From JBGTSJ01 sp041940305 (GTDB lineage: Bacteria > Planctomycetota > Planctomycetia > Planctomycetales > Planctomycetaceae), in contig JBGTSJ010000008.1 of the NCBI GenBank assembly GCA_041940305.1, forward strand, positions 1 through 64,000: DNA of 64,000 bases, written 5' to 3'. Under the pieces are notes generated by a model. It was not told the origin of the DNA. It did no database searches and saw nothing but the letters and a program-made list of their open reading frames with translations. Shown here piece by piece: positions 1 to 9,800 of the stretch. Each line of letters opens with the position of its first letter. Position 1 is the first letter of the stretch. The position numbers and the translations under genes are program-made.

Positions 1-797
1 TAGAGAGGATGCTCGCTGTCGAGCGGCGTGGCCTCGCAGTCGGCGTCAACGCCCTCCATCAGTTCGTGCCACCAGTAATCGCGATCCGGCTGCATGGTGA
101 CGTCGTAACCGGTGCGGCGGACGACGACGACCTTCTCCACGCTCGATGAGCGCTCCAGGCTCTCGTCGACTTTCTCCTTGAGCGCGATTTCCTTGCCGCG
201 GCGCCAGCCGGCATCGGCCGTGACGACGACCTTCGACTGGGCGTCGTTGTTGCGGTCGGCGATGGCGTCAGAGGAGAAGCCGCCGAAGATGATCGAGTGC
301 GTGGCGCCGATGCGGGCGCAGGCCAGCATGGCGATCGCCAGTTCGGGGATCATGGGCATGTAGAGGGTGACGCGGTCGCCGGTCTCCACGCCGAGCTTCT
401 TGAGCACGTTGGCGAACTTGCAGACTTCGCGATGCAGCTGCTGATAGGTGAGCGTGCGGGTGTCGCCGGGCTCTCCCTCCCAGATGATGGCGGCCTTGTT
501 CTTCCGCCAGGTCGCGAGGTGCCGGTCGAGGCAGTTGTGGGCGACGTTCAGCTTGCCGCCCACGAACCACTTTGTCTCCGGCATCTTGCCGTCCATCGCC
601 TTGTCGAACGGCTGGAACCAGTCGAGTTCGGAGTTGGCGAGGTCTCCCCAGAAGCCGGCGGGGTCGTCCTTGGCCCGGGTCCACATGCTGCGGTACTGCT
701 CTTCGCTGCGGATGTGGGCCTTCGCCGAGAACTCGGGTGCGGGCGGGAACTTCCGGTTTTCCTGCAGGACGGACTCGATGGAATTCGAAGCGGGCAT
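1..797 (-). CDS. acs: Acetyl-CoA synthetase, N-terminal part (runs off the window start)
   Basis: This is the first 265 or so codons of an AMP-forming acetate:CoA ligase, which activates acetate to acetyl-CoA in the cytoplasm. The visible part has the N-terminal ACS cap with the family phrase WFVGGKLNVAHNCLDRH, then IIWEGEPGD, and the start of the adenylating domain with LYMPMIPELAIAMLACARIG and SIIFGGFSSDA. The ATG at 797 gives an N-terminus reading MPASNSIESVLQENRKF, close to the usual start of bacterial Acs. The catalytic P-loop and C-terminal lid domain lie outside the window. Its 5' end faces away from the lipoprotein gene that follows. Confidence 0.93.
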   Translation of the reverse strand, partial: MPASNSIESVLQENRKFPPAPEFSAKAHIRSEEQYRSMWTRAKDDPAGFWGDLANSELDWFQPFDKAMDGKMPETKWFVGGKLNVAHNCLDRHLATWRKNKAAIIWEGEPGDTRTLTYQQLHREVCKFANVLKKLGVETGDRVTLYMPMIPELAIAMLACARIGATHSIIFGGFSSDAIADRNNDAQSKVVVTADAGWRRGKEIALKEKVDESLERSSSVEKVVVVRRTGYDVTMQPDRDYWWHELMEGVDADCEATPLDSEHPL

Positions 798-1077
798 AGC
801 GAGCGGCTGGTCGATGGTCGAGGGAGTCTGGTCGAGGGCAACGCGGAGACGCGATCCTCGGATCAGGGGCGATGCTACGGCGAAGTCAACGGGAGATTCA
901 AGCCGCTCTGACGGCACGAGGGAGAATGCGCCGGCTCCGGTGCGCTGGCGCGGACCACGAGTGGACTTCCGCCCAAGCCGGGAGCCAGTTTCCGGCTGCC
1001 CCCTCAAGTGTCGCCGGGCGCCCCGGACCCCGATTTCGGTTCAGCTGTCCCGGAATTCGCGACGGAGCGTCCCGACG

Positions 1078-2016
1078 TCAGCCGCCGCCGTCCTTGGTAT
1101 CGTCCCGGGCCCATTCAGCGGATGCCTGCTGAACTTTGGGGGCCGGTGCGGCATCCCCTTCTTCGGCGACGGCAGGCTGGACAGCAGTGTCCGCCGCAGT
1201 TGCGGCCGCTGCGGATGCGGCGTCGTCCGCATCGGCCGGCGCGCCCCCCTCTGCGGACGTCGTCGAATCTTCTGCGACGAGGGCCTCCTGTTCGGGGGCG
1301 GGGGGGCGATGGAAGAGCATCTGTTGCTTGAACGCGGCGACCGGCGCCGGCTCCGGATTCTTCTTGCGAAACATCTTCCACTTCAGGCGTGTTCCGGCGA
1401 ACGACCAGCCATCGTGGATGGTGCCGCGTTCAAAAGGCCCTGCCCCCAGGATCCAGGTGTCCTTGGCGGTGCTGCGGGCGACCGAGAGCCCGGATTGCCA
1501 AACGACGGTGTTGCTTTCGCGATGGTAGGCGAATGCGGCGATTTTCGCGGCCGCCATCTGGTCGTCTTTGCGGGCGAAGGAGATTTCCGGGATCGCGGGC
1601 AGCGGCGGAGAGTTGGGAACGGCCACCGCCGCGGCATTCAGCCCGTTATTGGCAGGGATGCCGTAAACGATGTTGTGTTCGTCGTTCCCCAGCGTTCCCA
1701 GTCGGCCCTCGACGATGTAGTCGGCATCTTCCGGCTTCTCCTGCAGCAGGCAGCCTGCTGCGAACAGCTGCTGGCGCAGCGAACTGATGACGTAGTTCGA
1801 ATTGACGAACCCAATCCCCTTGTAGTCCTGCAGGTACTTCACGTCGAAGTAGACCTTTTGCCCTTCCAGCGGGGAGAAGTCGATCAGCGCGATGGAACGA
1901 TCGACCGCATCGGAGGTGAGCAGCTGGTGCGTGGCCTCGTTCTGCTTGGTCGTGCCGCAGCCGGCCGCGGCGCACAGCGCGGCCAGCAGAGCGGCCGCTT
2001 GAAGGGAACGTCTCAT
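1078..2016 (-). CDS. Planctomycete lipoprotein, DUF6655-like
   Basis: A predicted lipoprotein of about 312 residues. Starting at the double ATG (2019 or 2016) it has a short hydrophobic signal ending in CAAAGC, a plausible lipobox, followed by GTTKQNEATHQLL. The first 200 residues are a compact domain, with SDAVDRSIALIDFSPL and YFDVKYLQDYKGIGFVNSNY. I associate these with the DUF6655 family, from memory. The last 110 residues are a low-complexity Ala/Asp/Glu-rich tail. An upstream extension to 2109 would place about 30 charged residues before the signal peptide and is unlikely. Function unknown; it is probably anchored in the cell envelope. Confidence 0.75.
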   Translation of the reverse strand: MRRSLQAAALLAALCAAAGCGTTKQNEATHQLLTSDAVDRSIALIDFSPLEGQKVYFDVKYLQDYKGIGFVNSNYVISSLRQQLFAAGCLLQEKPEDADYIVEGRLGTLGNDEHNIVYGIPANNGLNAAAVAVPNSPPLPAIPEISFARKDDQMAAAKIAAFAYHRESNTVVWQSGLSVARSTAKDTWILGAGPFERGTIHDGWSFAGTRLKWKMFRKKNPEPAPVAAFKQQMLFHRPPAPEQEALVAEDSTTSAEGGAPADADDAASAAAATAADTAVQPAVAEEGDAAPAPKVQQASAEWARDDTKDGGG

Positions 2017-2236
2017 CATGATACGGCGAAGCGGGCCGGCTCGATCCCGAGCCGTGCGGTCAGGGGCGTCCGAACCAAAGTCAGGCCGATGACGCGGAGG
2101 GGCGGGCAAGATAGTTTGACTCGGTCCCGCCGACCAATTGAAATCAGCGTTCGCCGGGCCGGCCTGCGCGCAACCTGTTGGCGTTCGGATACGTCCGGCA
2201 GAAGCTGCCGGTCGCGTGCCGGAGGAGCGAACCCGA

Positions 2237-2927
2237 ATGGACCATACGATGCTCTCCAGTCAGAAAGTCGTCCTGATTACCGGAGGGCCGGGCGATGACG
2301 AAGCGCTTCGTGGAGGCCGGCTGGATCGTCTGGGGATGCGGGCGCTCCCGAGAGGGACTGGCGGATCTTGCGGCCCGGTTTCCAGAGCCGCACCAGTTTG
2401 ATGTGGTGGACGTCGCCGATGCCGCGAGAGTCCAGGAGTGGGCGGAGACGCGGCTGGCCGCGGGGGAGGCGCCGGACCTGCTGCTGAACAACGCCGCGGC
2501 AATTAATCCGAATGCGAAGTTGTGGGAGGTTCCGGCGGCGGATTTCTCGCAGGTCATCGACGTGAACATCAAGGGGGTGTTCCACGTGCTGCGGTCCTTC
2601 CTGCCGGCGATGATCGCGCGGAAGCGCGGGGTGGTGGTCAATTTCAGCTCGGGCTGGGGACGAAGCACTTCAGCCGAGGTGGCTCCGTACTGCGGCACGA
2701 AGTGGGCGGTCGAAGGTCTGACCCGGGCGCTGTCTCAGGAGCTCCCGCGCGGGATGGCGGCGGTCGCTCTGAACCCGGGAATCATCGACACCGACATGCT
2801 GCGGAGCTGTTTCGGTGGGGGCGCCTCGGCGTACGACGGTCCGGATGAGTGGAGCCGCCGGGCTGTGCCGTTTCTGCTGAATCTGACGGCCGCGGACAAC
2901 GGGCGCTCGCTGGACGCGCCGACCTGA
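2237..2927 (+). pseudogene. SDR-family oxidoreductase with a frameshift in the cofactor loop
   Basis: A classical short-chain dehydrogenase split across two frames. From ATG 2237, which has GGAGGAG at 2221-2227 at good spacing, the protein opens MLSSQKVVLITGG and then runs out of frame. From 2295 another frame continues with MTKRFVEAGWIVWGCGRS to the stop at 2927. The family needs TGxxxGxG here. The sequence joins TGG directly to GRAM, as if about 14 bases coding for the glycine-rich loop had been lost. Downstream family signatures are intact: LLLNNAAAIN, NFSSGWG and the catalytic YCGTK. It is either a recently inactivated gene or an assembly error. Translation from 2295 alone would give a protein without the first strand and nucleotide loop. 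Confidence 0.8.
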
Positions 2928-3188
2928 ACCAGCCCGGCGCTGGCCTGAATGCCCGCAGATTGCGCATCATCTATCCCGGCCGATGGCCGGCCGGAGCAAT
3001 CTGCAACAGCCGCTTTGCCCGTGGCGTCAATCCGACCTAGTCTTTTCGGCTCGCAGAAGCTGCGCGCCGGTCGGCATTGCGGACGACGAACCGGTACCGG
3101 AACCTGTTTCCAGCGCGGCCCCGTGCGGCGGACGCCGGACGGCCATTTCCCCTCTGTGCTGCGCGCGAAGAGTGGGACGCATTCAGAC

Positions 3189-4826
3189 ATGAGCCAACCC
3201 GCCATCTGCTGGGTCGACGCGCCGACGCGCCGCCGGGACGCGGCGCCGCTGCCGCGCGCCGTCAACCCGGACACCAGTCTGCCGGACGATCCGCTCTCCG
3301 CGTATGGCGATCTGACGGGTTTGCCGTTCGCCATCGCCGACCTCGGCAGCGGCATGCTGAACTACTCGCCGTTTGCGGACCTGTGCCCATTGTTGCCGGA
3401 AGAGGTCGTCGAGGCGTTCCGGCAGGGAGAAGGTCCGCACGTCGTGGTCGATGAGTCGCGGGGCCTGACGTTCTATGCGGTACCTCTCCCCATGGAGTCT
3501 CCGCTGCTGCGTCTGGCAGCGGGATTCCTGCCTCTGGATGTCAAACAGCCATCGGACTGGCTGTCGGCAGCGGCGCGGGAGGCCGGCTGGAGTCCGGCCG
3601 ACGTACAGCGGTGGATGGATTCGTTAGAGCCGGTCCCCAGCCACATCCTGCCGCGATTGCTGAGCCTGGCCGTGTCCCAGGTCTGCCCGGCGGAGCAGCC
3701 GGCTGTTTCCCGGCAAATGGACGAGCTGGCCGCGCAACTCGACGCCACCTACGAAGAACTCTCGCTGCTGCACGAAATCGCCCGGAACCTGCGGGTCTCG
3801 CTGGATCCGGGTGAACTGGCGCAGATCTGCATCCACCGGCTGCATCGGGCGATTGACGCCGAAGGCTGCGGCGTGCTGCTCACCCGCCCGGGAGAGCCAA
3901 TGCGGCTGATTACCGACGGGCAGCTTCCCTGCGACGAGATCGCTGTGCTGCAACTGATTTCCGGCGCCGTGGTCCCGGGACAGCGGCGTCCGATTGTCCG
4001 CAACCATGTGGAGGGGACGCCGCTGGGGACGGCCTGCCCGCAGGTGCGGAACTTCGTCGCGGCCGCCGTTCTGGAAGGGGACGCCGTTGTCGGCTGGATC
4101 GTAGGCTGCAATTCGCAGGAACGGTCCGAGTTCGGGACGGTCGAAGCGAATCTGCTGAATTCGATCGCGCTGATCCTGAGCACGCACCTGCATAACGTCC
4201 GGCTGTTCCTCGAGCAGGAGGAGCTGCTGGTCTCGTTCGTCCGATCGCTCGTCTCCAGTCTGGATGCCAAGGACTCCTACACGGCCGGTCACAGCGAACG
4301 CGTGGCGATCGTCGCCCGTCGGCTGGCGCAGCAGCTGGGGCTCTCACCGCAGGACCAGGAAGCGATCTACCTGTCGGCCCTGTTGCACGACATCGGCAAG
4401 ATCGGCATCGAGGACGCGATTCTGGGCAAGCCGGGGCGGCTGACCGAGGCGGAGTTTCGCAAGCTGCAGCTGCATCCGGTCATCGGACACGACATCCTCG
4501 CTGAGCTCAAGAACCTGCATCACATTCTGCCGGGCGTCCGCAACCATCACGAAAACTACGACGGCTCCGGGTACCCCGACCGCCTGGCGGGTGAGCAGAT
4601 TCCGCTGATGGCGCGGATCCTCGCTGTCGCGGACGCATTCGACGCGATGGGGAGCGACCGCCCGTATCGCGGCGGGATGCCGCTGGAGCAGATCGAGCGG
4701 ATCCTGACCGAGGGAGCGGGCACCCAATGGGACTCGCGCGTCGTCCGCGCTTACTTTGCGGCGCGGGATGACATCCGCCGCATGTGGGAGATGTCCCGCG
4801 ACGCCGGCGGACCGCTGCCGGAGTGA
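3189..4826 (+). CDS. GAF-like plus HD-GYP domain cyclic-di-GMP phosphodiesterase
   Basis: A 545-residue signalling protein predicted to hydrolyse cyclic di-GMP. Residues 1-180 are an unrecognised sensory region. About 190-335 read as a GAF-type domain after the helix SLLHEIARNLRVSLDP, and about 345-530 form an HD-GYP domain. Metal and active-site motifs are complete: GHSERV, LLHDIGKIGI near residue 400, HHENYDGSGYP near 453, and ADAFDAM. No membrane segment or signal peptide is evident, so it should act in the cytoplasm. The ATG at 3189 is preferred because the 80 residues before it in the same frame are compositionally odd. No partner diguanylate cyclase is adjacent. Confidence 0.9.
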   Translation: MSQPAICWVDAPTRRRDAAPLPRAVNPDTSLPDDPLSAYGDLTGLPFAIADLGSGMLNYSPFADLCPLLPEEVVEAFRQGEGPHVVVDESRGLTFYAVPLPMESPLLRLAAGFLPLDVKQPSDWLSAAAREAGWSPADVQRWMDSLEPVPSHILPRLLSLAVSQVCPAEQPAVSRQMDELAAQLDATYEELSLLHEIARNLRVSLDPGELAQICIHRLHRAIDAEGCGVLLTRPGEPMRLITDGQLPCDEIAVLQLISGAVVPGQRRPIVRNHVEGTPLGTACPQVRNFVAAAVLEGDAVVGWIVGCNSQERSEFGTVEANLLNSIALILSTHLHNVRLFLEQEELLVSFVRSLVSSLDAKDSYTAGHSERVAIVARRLAQQLGLSPQDQEAIYLSALLHDIGKIGIEDAILGKPGRLTEAEFRKLQLHPVIGHDILAELKNLHHILPGVRNHHENYDGSGYPDRLAGEQIPLMARILAVADAFDAMGSDRPYRGGMPLEQIERILTEGAGTQWDSRVVRAYFAARDDIRRMWEMSRDAGGPLPE

Positions 4827-4829
4827 CGC

Positions 4830-5075
4830 TCAGTTTCTGCGGCTGGACCGGCAGACGGCGAACAGCACGGCGCCGATGAGCACGAGCACCAGCGCAAACT
4901 CGACGTAGAGCGGCCGCCCCGAGACGACGACGCTGGATCCCCCCCCGGGGGGCGCCGCCGCATCCTGGCCGAACGCCGCTGCCGCCCAGACGCCGCCCGC
5001 GACCACGACGGTTGCCAGGTGGCGCAAGCACGAAGAGACCGGGCCGATCGTCATCAATGGCCGTCGTCGCTGCAC
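4830..5075 (-). CDS. Small membrane protein with signal peptide and C-terminal TM segment
   Basis: An 81-residue hypothetical protein on the opposite strand, converging with the HD-GYP gene with only three bases between their stops. It has a hydrophobic N-terminal segment ending in AFGQDAAAPPGGG, a short linker, a second hydrophobic segment FALVLVLIGAVLFAV, and a basic tail CRSSRRN. The GTG at 5075 is preferred because GAGGAG lies six bases upstream of it. The ATG at 5054 would give 74 residues without a good ribosome site. I recognise no family. It is probably inserted in, or exported across, the inner membrane. Confidence 0.55.
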   Translation of the reverse strand: MQRRRPLMTIGPVSSCLRHLATVVVAGGVWAAAAFGQDAAAPPGGGSSVVVSGRPLYVEFALVLVLIGAVLFAVCRSSRRN

Positions 5076-5179
5076 GCTCTGCTCCTCAGGTATTCGGCCG
5101 CGGTCCGTGACAGGAGTCAACCCGTAAACAGCTTGAACGTAACCACGGAAAACACGGAATGCACGGCAGGAACATGATG

Positions 5180-5268
5180 TGAACCGCGAAAGTCGCGAAA
5201 ACAGCGAAAGGAGAATCAGGAGCAGGCAATCCCTGGCGTTTCGCATCTTTCGCGACTTTCGCGGTTCA
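5180..5268. repeat. Perfect 21-bp inverted repeat, 47-bp spacer (dispersed IR family)
   Basis: The arm at 5180-5200 (TGAACCGCGAAAGTCGCGAAA) has its exact reverse complement at 5248-5268. The arms are purine-rich with GCGAAA words every few bases, like the other inverted repeats in this window. It lies between two genes read leftward, just beyond the 3' end of the HYExAFE gene, so it could act as a bidirectional transcription terminator. There is no clear T-tract. Confidence 0.8.
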
Positions 5269-5296
5269 ATCCGCCGGTGGCGGTCCGGGGCGCGGA

Positions 5297-5812
5297 TTAT
5301 AACAGGTCTCCGATCGGACGGCGCAGCGCCTTGAACTCCTTCGAGGGGAGCCAGACGGTTTCCCATTTGGGGGACCGGCGGCGCATGGCCTGGGCGTATT
5401 CATCGGCCCAGACTCCGTAGAACGCGTATTCGCGGTTGCGGAACTCCCAGACGCTGGGATGCGACTCCCGCCAGCAGGGCTCGGCGATCTGGTAGGCGAA
5501 CACGAGCGCCGCGCGGAAAGCGTCGCCGAAAACCTGCTCCCAGCGGAGCATGCTGGAGAGATCCTCGGCTGTGGCCCAGTTCTCCCAGCAGTGGCCGCCC
5601 GATTCCTGTTCGGCGCCGGACGGAAACTTCCGCCCCTTCACGTCGACCAGCAGATTGCGACCCTGCACCGAGTAGACGATGAAGTCGAGCGACTTGAGGG
5701 ACGCTTCCGGCGCCAGCGCCCTCCGCGACTCGTCCACAGCCACGTACGGCCGCCGCTCCTGCCGCAGGAACGCCTCGAACGCCGCATCGTAATGGTTGCA
5801 ACGGAGAGCCAC
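5297..5812 (-). CDS. HYExAFE family protein, PD-(D/E)XK nuclease-like
   Basis: A 171-residue protein starting at GTG 5812, chosen because GGAGGAAGG lies eight bases upstream; the frame stays open to 5968 but without a comparable site. It opens VALRCNHYDAAFEAFLR, matching the HYxxAFE signature for which this planctomycete family is named. LDFIVYS followed by LLVDVKGRKFPSG has the D...DxK spacing of restriction-endonuclease-fold proteins. Later conserved-looking parts are ENWATAEDLSSMLRWEQVFG and the aromatic FYGVWADEYAQAM. The biological role is unknown. A nuclease activity is only an inference from the DVK motif. Confidence 0.75.
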   Translation of the reverse strand: MALRCNHYDAAFEAFLRQERRPYVAVDESRRALAPEASLKSLDFIVYSVQGRNLLVDVKGRKFPSGAEQESGGHCWENWATAEDLSSMLRWEQVFGDAFRAALVFAYQIAEPCWRESHPSVWEFRNREYAFYGVWADEYAQAMRRRSPKWETVWLPSKEFKALRRPIGDLL

Positions 5813-5948
5813 CGGGCACCTTCCTCCAGCGGGAGTATCCGCCAAACCGGCTCCGGCATCAATCGGAACGGAGCGCCCGAAGGAGCACTTGTTGGACTTC
5901 GGGTAGAATGGCCCCTGCTCATCGGCGCATCGGTCAGTCGGCGCTCGA

Positions 5949-6629
5949 TCAGGGCGTTTCGGCTGCAACCTCCCGGACTCGGAGATTTCGGAACTTCACG
6001 AGCGACCCGTGGCCGCAGAGGACGATGTGGCCGGACGTGCGAGACGCGCCGGGGTGCTCCTTGCCGTCGGCCGGACCATTGACGAGAGCCTCGTCCAGGT
6101 CGCCGTCCACAATGGTCTCGCCGTTGAGGATCACGGTGATGCGGCGGCCGATGCAGCGGATTTCCTGGGTGTTCCAGACGCCGTTGGCGCGGAGATAGCC
6201 GCGCTTGGCAGGAATGATGCCGTAGACCGAACCGTGATACTGGTACGGGTTGAGAGTCGCGTACTTGTCGGCGGTGTTGTCGAGGATCTGGATCTCCATG
6301 CCGTCATACGACGCGTGACCGCCGGCGGGGACGCGCAGGCCGATGCCGTTGTTCGAGCCGGGTGTCAGCAGGAACTCGAAGCGGAGCACGAAGTCCGCGA
6401 ATTCGCGCTCGGTGAACAGGTTCCCCCCGGAGTCCGGTCTGCAGGTCAGCGCCCCTTCCTCAACGGCGTAGCCGTCCACCGCGCCCGTCCAACCTGCCAG
6501 CGTCTCTCCATCGCAGAGCGGCACGAAGCCGGCGGCCTGTTCCTCGGCCGAAAGCTCGGCCCCCTTACTGAGACGCGGTGCAGACAGCAGCGCGAGAGTC
6601 ACGAGAGCCAGGAGAGTGCGAACCACCAT
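5949..6629 (-). CDS. DUF1080 (3-keto-disaccharide hydrolase-like) secreted protein
   Basis: A 226-residue exported protein with an N-terminal signal peptide (LLALVTLALLSAPRLSKG) and a single concanavalin-like jelly-roll domain of the DUF1080 / 3-keto-disaccharide hydrolase family. Family phrases include FVPLCDGETLAGWTG, FEFLLTPGSNNGIGLRVP, DGMEIQILDN and IVDGDLDEAL. Planctomycetes carry many copies, usually linked to breakdown of complex polysaccharides outside the cytoplasm or in the periplasm. The C-terminal strand KFRNLRVREV closes the fold, and the length is normal for a single-domain member. It stands alone here, between the HYExAFE protein and glnE. Confidence 0.88.
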   Translation of the reverse strand: MVVRTLLALVTLALLSAPRLSKGAELSAEEQAAGFVPLCDGETLAGWTGAVDGYAVEEGALTCRPDSGGNLFTEREFADFVLRFEFLLTPGSNNGIGLRVPAGGHASYDGMEIQILDNTADKYATLNPYQYHGSVYGIIPAKRGYLRANGVWNTQEIRCIGRRITVILNGETIVDGDLDEALVNGPADGKEHPGASRTSGHIVLCGHGSLVKFRNLRVREVAAETP

Positions 6630-6842
6630 TGTCAGAATGCCTTCAGAGCGGAACGTCTGGACGAAACAACGATCACCAAGTTCGACGCCACCATAACCAG
6701 ACCGGGCCGCGATTCAAATCAAGGAACGGTATTGCCGGCGAGGACGCCTTGAGCTCAGCGCCGATGGAGCATCGCGCCTGGCCGCGACCTCATTCCTTGA
6801 GCTACGACCGGAAACCGACATGGCGGGCGGCGGGCGGCGGGC

Positions 6843-9800
6843 TTACGCGGAGGCGGCTGTCGGAAGCTGGTCGAGGAGCCGTGAGAATTCGCGGACGGTG
6901 CGTGTGTGGCGCTCGATGTCTTCGGCGAACTCGGCCGCGCGATCGCCGTATTCGAGGCGGCGGGCCAGGAATTCGAACTCTTCGCTGTCCTGCGGGGGGA
7001 CGGTGAGGTCGCGGGCGTCGCCGCGGACCATCCGCAGGCCGTCGATCAGCCGGCGGAGGAACCGGTAGGCGTCCCGCAAATGGATGCGATCGTCGGGAGA
7101 CAGAATTCCGGTCGCTTCGAGACCGCGGAGGACGGCGCGCGTGTTCGTGGACCGGAGTTCGGGGTAGCGGTCTCCGTAGGTGATCTGCAGGGCCTGCACC
7201 AGGTACTCGCAGTCCACGAGGCCGCCGGGACTGAGCTTCGCATTCAGCGTGCCGGCGCGGACGAGTTGGCGCAGTTGCTTCTCGCGCATGCCGCGCATGG
7301 CGCTGACGTCGAAGGGACGGCCGGAGTAGCAAATCCGGTCGCGGGCCGCGACGATCGTGCTCCCGAAGTGTTCGTCGCCGGCGATCGGCCGCAGCTTGAC
7401 GAGCGCCTGCCGCTCGAACGGCCAGGCGGGACCGTCGTGGCCGAAGTACTTCTCAAACGTTTCCAGTGAGACCGCAAGGCTGCCGGCCTTACCGTAGGGG
7501 CGCAGCCGCAGGTCGACTTCGAAGATCCCCTGCCGCCTGGCATGGATCGCCTTGCGGAAACGGTCCACCAGCTTCTGGAAGAACTCGAGGTTGGAGACGA
7601 CGTCCGGACCGGTCGTGGAGCCGTCTCCTTCGTAGACGAACATCAGCTCGATGTCGGAGGCGAACCCCAGTTCCTGTCCGCCGCACTTGCCGAGCGCACA
7701 GACGCAAAGCCCGCACGGCCCGTCCCCCTCCAGTCGCGGCTTGCCGTGCACGGCGGCCAGTTCGTCACGGCAGAGTCGGTAGGCGGCGTCCACGACGACC
7801 TCGGCGACGTCGGTCAGCTCCTGCGAGAACATCCCGAACTTGTCCTGCAGCCCGAGAATGTGCCGCATGTCGACGCGGAGCATTTCGCGGTCTTTGAAGG
7901 CGTTGAGCCGTTCGCGGCGCTCATCCGGGGTGGAGGCGGCCTCCAGTTCGGCGGAGAGTTCGGCAGCGAGGGCCGCCCGGGACTTCGGTTTCTGCAGGCC
8001 CTGGACGTCGGCGACGACCGGGAACAGATTGGAATGCTGCAGTCGCAGGAAGTCGTGCCAGAGAAAGTCGCTCACGCCCAGCAGACGGGCGAGCGCATCA
8101 AGCACTTCCGAATTCTGCAGGAGCGCCAGATCCTGGACCCAGCCGGGACGCTGGAACAGCGCTTCGAGGAACTCCCGGAAGTGCAGCAGTGCCGACTCGG
8201 GATTCGAGGAACTCGGCAGGAGATGCGTGAAGTGCTTGATGAGCACGGCGGCGGCCCGCAGCTCGTTGAGCCGCTGCGGCTCGACAATCTTGCGTCCCTG
8301 GGCGTCCACGACCCACAGCGTATCCACCACCTGGGTTCCTTCGGATTCGATCCACACACGCTGGATCGAAATGGAGCTGACCGCGAGCGCGTTGGTGAAC
8401 TCATACAGGAAGCCGGTGGTGTCTTCCGCCCGGATGTGCAGGACGGTCACGTCCTCCCGCGACGCGTTGTCCACATCAATCTCGACGGGGAGCAGCAGCC
8501 GCGCCGGACCCCGCCGGTTGCGAATGGCGGAGGCGACCCGCTTGGCCAGGCGTCCCTGCGCTTCGCGCTGCCGGTTGCGATCGGCCAGCTGGAGCAATTC
8601 GCGCAGCTCCCCCTCGTAGCGCTCCCAGTCTTCAGCAGTCGCGTTGCGGGGGGTGCGCACATGAAAGACGTTGACATACTTGCGGCGACGGGGGGACGGG
8701 GCGGGCCCGCGCCGCGGAGAGGCCTCGGCAGGACGCTGCTGCTGCTCGGCGACCTCGGCTCCGGTGAACACGAACCCCGACTCGATGTCGAACCCGAAGA
8801 CGAACAGCAGGCCGCACATCAGCGAGAGGTCGCCGATCTGGTCATAGCCGACGATCGTCAGCTCCCAGCGGTCGTCGCCCAGCGGTCGGACGTCGGTCTG
8901 CACGAGGGATTCGGGGGTCAGTTGCTCGAGCAGCACCAGGTGCCGCTGCGACGCTTCCGGGGAAAACAGCTCTTCGTAAGAAGCGGCAGCGTCTCCCAGA
9001 TGCGAAGCGACGGTGCGTGTTCTCGACTCCGGAATGCCAGCTTCGTCGGCCGTCTGGAGGATGTGGCGCTCATAGATGCGACGGATCGCCCGGCAGTGCT
9101 GTTCGTAGTGCTGCACGAACTCGGCCGGGCCGGGGAAGTCGAGCCGGCCGGCGAGATACGCCAGCTCGCGAGGATTGTCGGGGAGGGCGTGCGTCTGCTT
9201 GTTGTGCGTCAGCTGGAGCGCGTGCTCGATCGTGCGGAGGACGACGTAGCCGCTGCTGAGCTGCCGGAATTCGTCCGCCTGGAGAATGTTGAGATCGGCC
9301 AGCCGCACGAGGGCGTCGAGCGTGTTGGGACTGCGCACGCCCGGGACGTCCCGGCCGTGGACCAGCTGCAGATACTGCGTGACGAACTCGACGTCGCGAA
9401 TGCTGCCCTGGCCCCCTTTGACCTGGCCCCATTCGCGGCCGGCCTTCTCGAACCCGGCTTCGATCCGCTGCTTCATGTCGAGGACGTTGGCCCGCGCCTC
9501 GTCAGGCGTGATATTGAAGATGATCGGCTCCAGCCGTTTCAGCAGCGCGGCGCCGACCTCAAAGTTCCCGGCGATCACGCGGGCTTTCAGCAGGGCCTGC
9601 TTCTCCCACAGGCGGCCGTGGGACTGGAGATAGCTCACGTACGCGTCGGACGTCGTCACAAGCGCGCCGGACGAACCCCAGGGGCGGAGGCGCATATCGA
9701 CCCGATACAGAAACCCGTCGCCGGTGGGTTCGGCAATCGCCTTGATCAGCTTCTGCCCCAGGCCCCAATAGCGTTCCGAGCCGTGCTCGCAGACGAAGAC

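Noticed and set aside
448..2298. A 616-codon open frame on the + strand
   Set aside because: It lies antisense to acs and the lipoprotein gene, has no domain-like sequence, and results from the high GC content; the minus-strand genes have clear family motifs.
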